DNA from: Acetobacteraceae bacterium
GTDB taxonomy: Bacteria > Pseudomonadota > Alphaproteobacteria > Acetobacterales > Acetobacteraceae
Direction: 5' to 3'
Length of the DNA: 10,422 nt
Assembly (NCBI GenBank): GCA_947475475.1
Contig: CANJOG010000040.1
Location: forward strand, 1-10,422
Part shown: piece after piece, positions 7,865-10,422 of the stretch
Layout of the letters: each line of letters starts with the position of its first letter
Position numbering within the stretch: position 1 is the stretch's first letter
Translations under genes and position numbers: made by a program
Notes under the pieces: generated by a model
Told to the model about the DNA's origin: nothing
Database searches by the model: none
The model's input: the letters and a program-made list of their open reading frames with translations, nothing else

Positions 7865-7889
7865 TTGGGCGCCATCTTGCCGTGCCCAA
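7865..7889. repeat. Inverted repeat in the divergent intergenic region (arm TTGGGC), candidate operator
   Basis: TTGGGC at 7865-7870 and GCCCAA at 7884-7889 are perfect 6-base arms separated by 13 bases. The repeat starts 4 bases after another inverted repeat and sits between the starts of the FAD-linked dehydrogenase and the MFS transporter. The spacing suits a dimeric regulator binding two successive turns of the helix. No regulator gene is adjacent to support this. Confidence 0.35.
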
Positions 7890-7993
7890 CAGCGTGGGAA
7901 AAGACGGGGAAAGACGTATCCGGCGCCGGCGCGCGTGGCTGCCATTCGCCCCGGTGGCTTCGCCGCGCCCCGCCGGTTTGCCACACAGCGACG

Positions 7994-9166
7994 ATGCGCT
8001 TCACCTTTGGCATCCAGTTCCTGCTCGCCGCCATCATCGCCGTCGGGCCGCTCTCGACCGATGTGTATCTGCCCGCCTTCCCCGTCATCGAGGCCGAATT
8101 CGGCTCCGGGCCGGGCAGCGCGCAGGCGACCCTGGCGGCCTGGTTCATCGGGCTCGGTTTTGGACAGCTCATGCACGGCGTGCTGTCAGACCGGTTCGGC
8201 CGGCGCGCACCGCTGGTGGTCGCTAACCTGCTCTATGCCGCGGCTTCCGCCGGCTGCGCACTGGCGCCGGATATGGCCAGCCTGAGCGCCTTTCGCGTGC
8301 TTGCGGCGATGGCCGGGGCGGCGGGGATGGTCATTCCGCGCGCCATGGTCCGCGATGTCAGCGAGGGCAATGAAGCGGCGCGGATTCTCTCGCGCATGAT
8401 GCTGATTATGGGGGTGGCGCCGATCGTGGCCCCATCGCTCGGCGGTCTGGTCACCGAATTCTGGAGCTGGCGGGTGATCTTCTGGCTGAGTGCTGTCTAT
8501 GGGCTGGTCTGCGCGGTGCTGGTGTTCATCCTGCTACCGGACACGCTGGCGCGGGAGAAGCGGCACGCCATTGCACTGGCGAGCTTCCTCGCCCGGGTGA
8601 GCCATGTGCTGCGCGACCGGGTGTTTCTGCTGCATGCGGCAACGACGGGGACGATGTTCTTCAGCCTGTTCGCCTGTCTGAGCGGCGCACCCTCTGCCTT
8701 TGCCACCGGTTTCGGCATGCGGCCGGGCGTGTTCGGAGTGGTCTCGGGCGGGGTGGCGGCCAGTTTCATTATCGGTTCGCAGCTCAATGCGCGGCTGATC
8801 GGCAGTATCGGCGTCCATCGCATGCTACATATTGCAGTGCGGATGCTGCTGCCGGGCGTGCTGCTGGTCGCGGTGGCGGTGTGGACGGGCGCCGGGCTCT
8901 GGCTGCTGATCCCGCCACTCTGCAGCACGGCTTTTTGCCATGGCATGGCCAGCCCGAACGCCACAGCCGGGGCGCTGACACGCCATGCCGCGAATGCGGG
9001 CATTGCCTCGGCGTTGTTCGGGCTGATCCAGTTCGGCATGGGCGGGCTGGCGGCGCTGGCCGCTGGCATGCTGGCCGATGGAACATTCAAGCCCATTGTT
9101 GGGCTGATGCTCCTGGGTGCGATCGGCGCACTAGCCGCCGACTGGTTCCGGCCGAAGGCGTTCTGA
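7994..9166 (+). CDS. Bcr/CflA-type MFS multidrug efflux transporter
   Basis: This is a proton-driven inner-membrane exporter of the major facilitator superfamily, drug:H+ antiporter group with 12 helices. From ATG 7994 it has 390 residues, the usual Bcr/CflA length. Helix 1 ends in the family-typical STDVYLPAFP (21-30). MFS motif A is GVLSDRFGRR (62-71), helix 4 carries the AMVRD element (117-121), and the motif C-like run VAPIVAPSLGG (141-151) lies in helix 5. The frame is open back to a TTG at 7865, but those 43 residues are rich in Arg, Pro and Cys and unlike an MFS N-terminus, so 7994 is preferred. The Shine-Dalgarno sequence before it is weak. It is divergent from the FAD-linked dehydrogenase. 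Its stop is 3 bases from the stop of the convergent small gene. The substrate cannot be read from sequence. Confidence 0.92.
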   Translation: MRFTFGIQFLLAAIIAVGPLSTDVYLPAFPVIEAEFGSGPGSAQATLAAWFIGLGFGQLMHGVLSDRFGRRAPLVVANLLYAAASAGCALAPDMASLSAFRVLAAMAGAAGMVIPRAMVRDVSEGNEAARILSRMMLIMGVAPIVAPSLGGLVTEFWSWRVIFWLSAVYGLVCAVLVFILLPDTLAREKRHAIALASFLARVSHVLRDRVFLLHAATTGTMFFSLFACLSGAPSAFATGFGMRPGVFGVVSGGVAASFIIGSQLNARLIGSIGVHRMLHIAVRMLLPGVLLVAVAVWTGAGLWLLIPPLCSTAFCHGMASPNATAGALTRHAANAGIASALFGLIQFGMGGLAALAAGMLADGTFKPIVGLMLLGAIGALAADWFRPKAF

Positions 9167-9169
9167 GAG

Positions 9170-9364
9170 TCAGACCGGCTGTTTAACTGCCCATTTGATC
9201 AGCAGCAGCACCGGCCAGACCCAGGCAATGCCCGCCACCACGAAATAGGCGAACTGCACCGCCCAATGCATGGGTGAGAGCGCATCGGCCAGGATCAGCA
9301 CCGCCGCGAAATAGACGGTGACGAAGATCAGGCCGGCGATTGTGGCAAGGCGCGAGCGGGTCAC
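9170..9364 (-). CDS. Small DUF2842-like membrane protein
   Basis: This is a small integral membrane protein of 64 residues with two hydrophobic helices, about residues 8-26 and 35-59, and short basic ends (MTRSRLAT at the start, a Lys near the end). The length, the two-helix layout and the segment FVVAGIAWVWPVLLLIKW resemble the alphaproteobacterial DUF2842 family, whose function is unknown. GTG 9364 is preferred because AGGAG lies 11 bases before it. In-frame GTGs at 9376 and 9391 would give 68 or 73 residues, but their Shine-Dalgarno-like sequences are too close. It converges on the MFS gene and diverges from apt. The assignment rests on pattern memory of the family. Confidence 0.75.
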   Translation of the reverse strand: MTRSRLATIAGLIFVTVYFAAVLILADALSPMHWAVQFAYFVVAGIAWVWPVLLLIKWAVKQPV

Positions 9365-9507
9365 GGCGGAGGGCACTCCTGGGCCAAACACTTCCTTGAC
9401 CGGACCGATTGCGGCAAGGCCGGGCGCGTTCTACACCCTGCGGCGCCGCCGGTCCTCCCCCGGCGCTCGGCTTCCGCCAATTCCGAAAGACAGGGTAAAC
9501 GCGCGCC

Positions 9508-10023
9508 ATGGATCTCAAGGATCATATCCGCTCCATCCCCGATTTCCCCAAGCCGGGCATTCTTTTCTACGATATCTCGACGCTGCTGCGGCATCCCGAT
9601 GCCTGGCAGGTCGCCATGGGGCGCTTGGCGCGCTGCGTGCGGGCCTATCAGCCGGATCTGATCGCCGGCGTCGAGAGTCGCGGCTTCCTGATGGCGGCCC
9701 CGTTGGCGCTCAAGCTGGGCTGCGGCTTCATCATGATCCGCAAGCCGCGCAAGCTGCCCGGCCAGACGATCGGGCTGGATTATGCGCTCGAATACGGCAA
9801 CGACCGGGTCGAGGTGCAGGCCGATGCGGTCATCCCCGGCCAGCGCGTGGTTGTCGTGGACGATCTGCTGGCCACCGGCGGCACCATGGCGGCTGGCATC
9901 GAGCTGCTGCGCAAGGTCGGCGCCGAGGTTCCGGCCGCCGCGGCGCTGATCGAACTGCGCTTTCTGGAAGGCCGCAAGCGACTGGACGTGCCCTTCGAGG
10001 CACTGGTCAGCTACGACGAATAG
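9508..10023 (+). CDS. apt: Adenine phosphoribosyltransferase
   Basis: This cytosolic purine-salvage enzyme joins adenine and PRPP to make AMP and pyrophosphate. It is 171 residues, the normal length for bacterial Apt. The N-terminus contains the family segment IPDFPKPGILFYDI (10-23). ESRGF (56-60) and RKPRKLPG (78-85) are the conserved substrate-loop motifs. The PRPP-binding signature VVVVDDLLATGGT (114-126) is complete, with the paired aspartates 118 and 119. ATG 9508 gives the expected N-terminus; the nearest purine-rich stretch, AGGG at 9492-9495, is a weak and rather distant ribosome site. The 143-base gap to the divergent small membrane gene should hold its promoter, but I see no convincing -35/-10 pair. 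It appears to be a single-gene unit. The identification is secure. Confidence 0.97.
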   Translation: MDLKDHIRSIPDFPKPGILFYDISTLLRHPDAWQVAMGRLARCVRAYQPDLIAGVESRGFLMAAPLALKLGCGFIMIRKPRKLPGQTIGLDYALEYGNDRVEVQADAVIPGQRVVVVDDLLATGGTMAAGIELLRKVGAEVPAAAALIELRFLEGRKRLDVPFEALVSYDE

Positions 10024-10119
10024 CCTCGGCCGGACCGCTTCAGGCACCACCATCCCGCGTCAGGTTTGACAAGCGGCCGCCGCTCGCCCCACAAGCTGGC
10101 ATCAATCGGTGGGCTGCCT

Positions 10120-10160
10120 CCCCAATCGCGCATGCCTCAGCGCATGCGATCGGGCTGGGG
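10120..10160 (+). repeat. Imperfect hairpin between apt and the Tat-signal gene
   Basis: The arms are CCCCA (10120-10124) with TGGGG (10156-10160), ATCGC (10125-10129) with GCGAT (10146-10150), and ATGC (10132-10135) with GCAT (10142-10145), closing on a 6-base loop. Bulges are GC on the left arm and CGGGC on the right. The same stretch contains a direct repeat GCGCATGC (10128-10135 and 10140-10147). It lies 96 bases after the apt stop and 64 bases before the next start. It could be a terminator, although only three T residues follow, or a leader structure. Confidence 0.4.
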
Positions 10161-10211
10161 TTTGACGCCCGGAGCAGATTGCCCCGACGGAGCCGCTCTC
10201 CGCGCCGGGGT

Positions 10212-10216
10212 GGGAG
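10212..10216 (+). promoter_or_regulatory. Ribosome binding site of the Tat-signal gene
   Basis: GGGAG lies 8 bases before the ATG at 10225. It supports that start for a gene of which only the beginning is in the window. Confidence 0.6.
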
Positions 10217-10224
10217 CCGACAAC

Positions 10225-10422
10225 ATGCCTGCCTCGCCTGCGCCGGGTTCACGGCGCGCTTTCCTCAAAGCTGGTCTGGCCGCGGCGGCACCTTTCGCCG
10301 CGCGCGCCGCCATGGCTGAACAGGTGGCGGCACTGGATGGCGCGACATTGCTCGTGGCCGGCCCTGCCGGCGGGCTGATGGATCGCTGGGCGGACCGGCT
10401 GATCGATCTTCTCGGCGAAAAC
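10225..10422 (+). CDS. Tat-exported protein, probable periplasmic solute-binding receptor (3'-truncated)
   Basis: Only the first 66 codons are visible, and the frame is open to the right edge. The N-terminus is a clear twin-arginine signal: SRRAFLK (residues 9-15), a hydrophobic alanine-rich core (16-27) and a likely signal peptidase cut after ARAAMA near residue 31. The start of the mature part, with LLVAGPAGGLMDRWADRL, resembles the first strand and glycine loop of periplasmic binding proteins, most like the receptor family of tripartite tricarboxylate transporters. That resemblance covers few residues, so the family call is tentative, while export by the Tat pathway is well supported. Another Tat-exported periplasmic protein remains possible. 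It is on the same strand as apt but 201 bases away, so it probably has its own promoter. Confidence 0.7.
   Translation, partial: MPASPAPGSRRAFLKAGLAAAAPFAARAAMAEQVAALDGATLLVAGPAGGLMDRWADRLIDLLGEN

Noticed and set aside
7865..7993. 43-residue N-terminal extension of the MFS transporter
   Set aside because: The extension is unlike any MFS N-terminus, and ATG 7994 directly precedes the first transmembrane helix.
7808..8176. N-terminal extension of the FAD-linked dehydrogenase frame
   Set aside because: It would overlap the MFS gene, lacks homology-like sequence, and a TTG with a good ribosome site lies at the expected start.
9396..9440. Possible apt promoter (TTGACC at 9396-9401 or TTGCGG at 9409-9414)
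   Set aside because: No acceptable -10 hexamer lies at 16-18 bases from the first. The second has only three matches in each box.
9318..10319. Plus-strand open frame of 333 codons overlapping apt
   Set aside because: The apt frame contains the complete PRPP motif. The overlapping frame is Arg/Gly/Ala-rich, low in complexity and crosses intergenic DNA.

Overview
The window looks like chromosomal DNA of a GC-rich alphaproteobacterium, possibly Rhodospirillales/Acetobacteraceae-like. The order is an inference. It rests on high GC, alternative GTG/TTG starts, a small DUF2842-like membrane protein (an alphaproteobacterial family) and the general gene repertoire. I see no rRNA, tRNA, CRISPR array, insertion sequence or integrase. 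Coding density is high and no gene-free stretch exceeds about 200 bases.

Region 1 (1-5222, + strand) is a tightly packed operon cut by the left edge. It starts with the C-terminal two thirds of a xanthine dehydrogenase/CoxL-family molybdenum hydroxylase large subunit. Its stop overlaps the start of a LivH-type ABC permease (ATGA). Next comes a single-polypeptide fusion of a LivM-type permease and a LivG-type ATPase, and then a LivF-type ATPase that overlaps the fusion by 11 bases. The arrangement suggests import of an organic acid, amide or heteroaromatic compound followed by its hydroxylation. The usual periplasmic binding protein is not in the window.

Region 2 (5310-7807, - strand) converges on region 1. 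It holds a D-lactate dehydrogenase/GlcD-type FAD-linked oxidase (TTG start), followed 59 bases downstream by a TIM-barrel amidohydrolase_2 protein of the lactonase-like group. Together they could open a lactone or related ester and oxidise the resulting 2-hydroxy acid, but this is an inference.

Region 3 (7808-10422) looks like housekeeping and transport DNA. A divergent intergenic region with two adjacent inverted repeats leads into a Bcr/CflA-type MFS exporter (+). Its stop lies 3 bases from the stop of a small convergent DUF2842-like protein (-). Adenine phosphoribosyltransferase (apt, +) follows. After a 201-base spacer with an imperfect hairpin, the right edge cuts the start of a gene whose product has a twin-arginine signal peptide and resembles a periplasmic solute-binding protein.

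I found no clear undescribed biological system. The most distinctive item is the molybdenum hydroxylase coupled to a branched-chain-amino-acid-type transporter with a permease-ATPase fusion.
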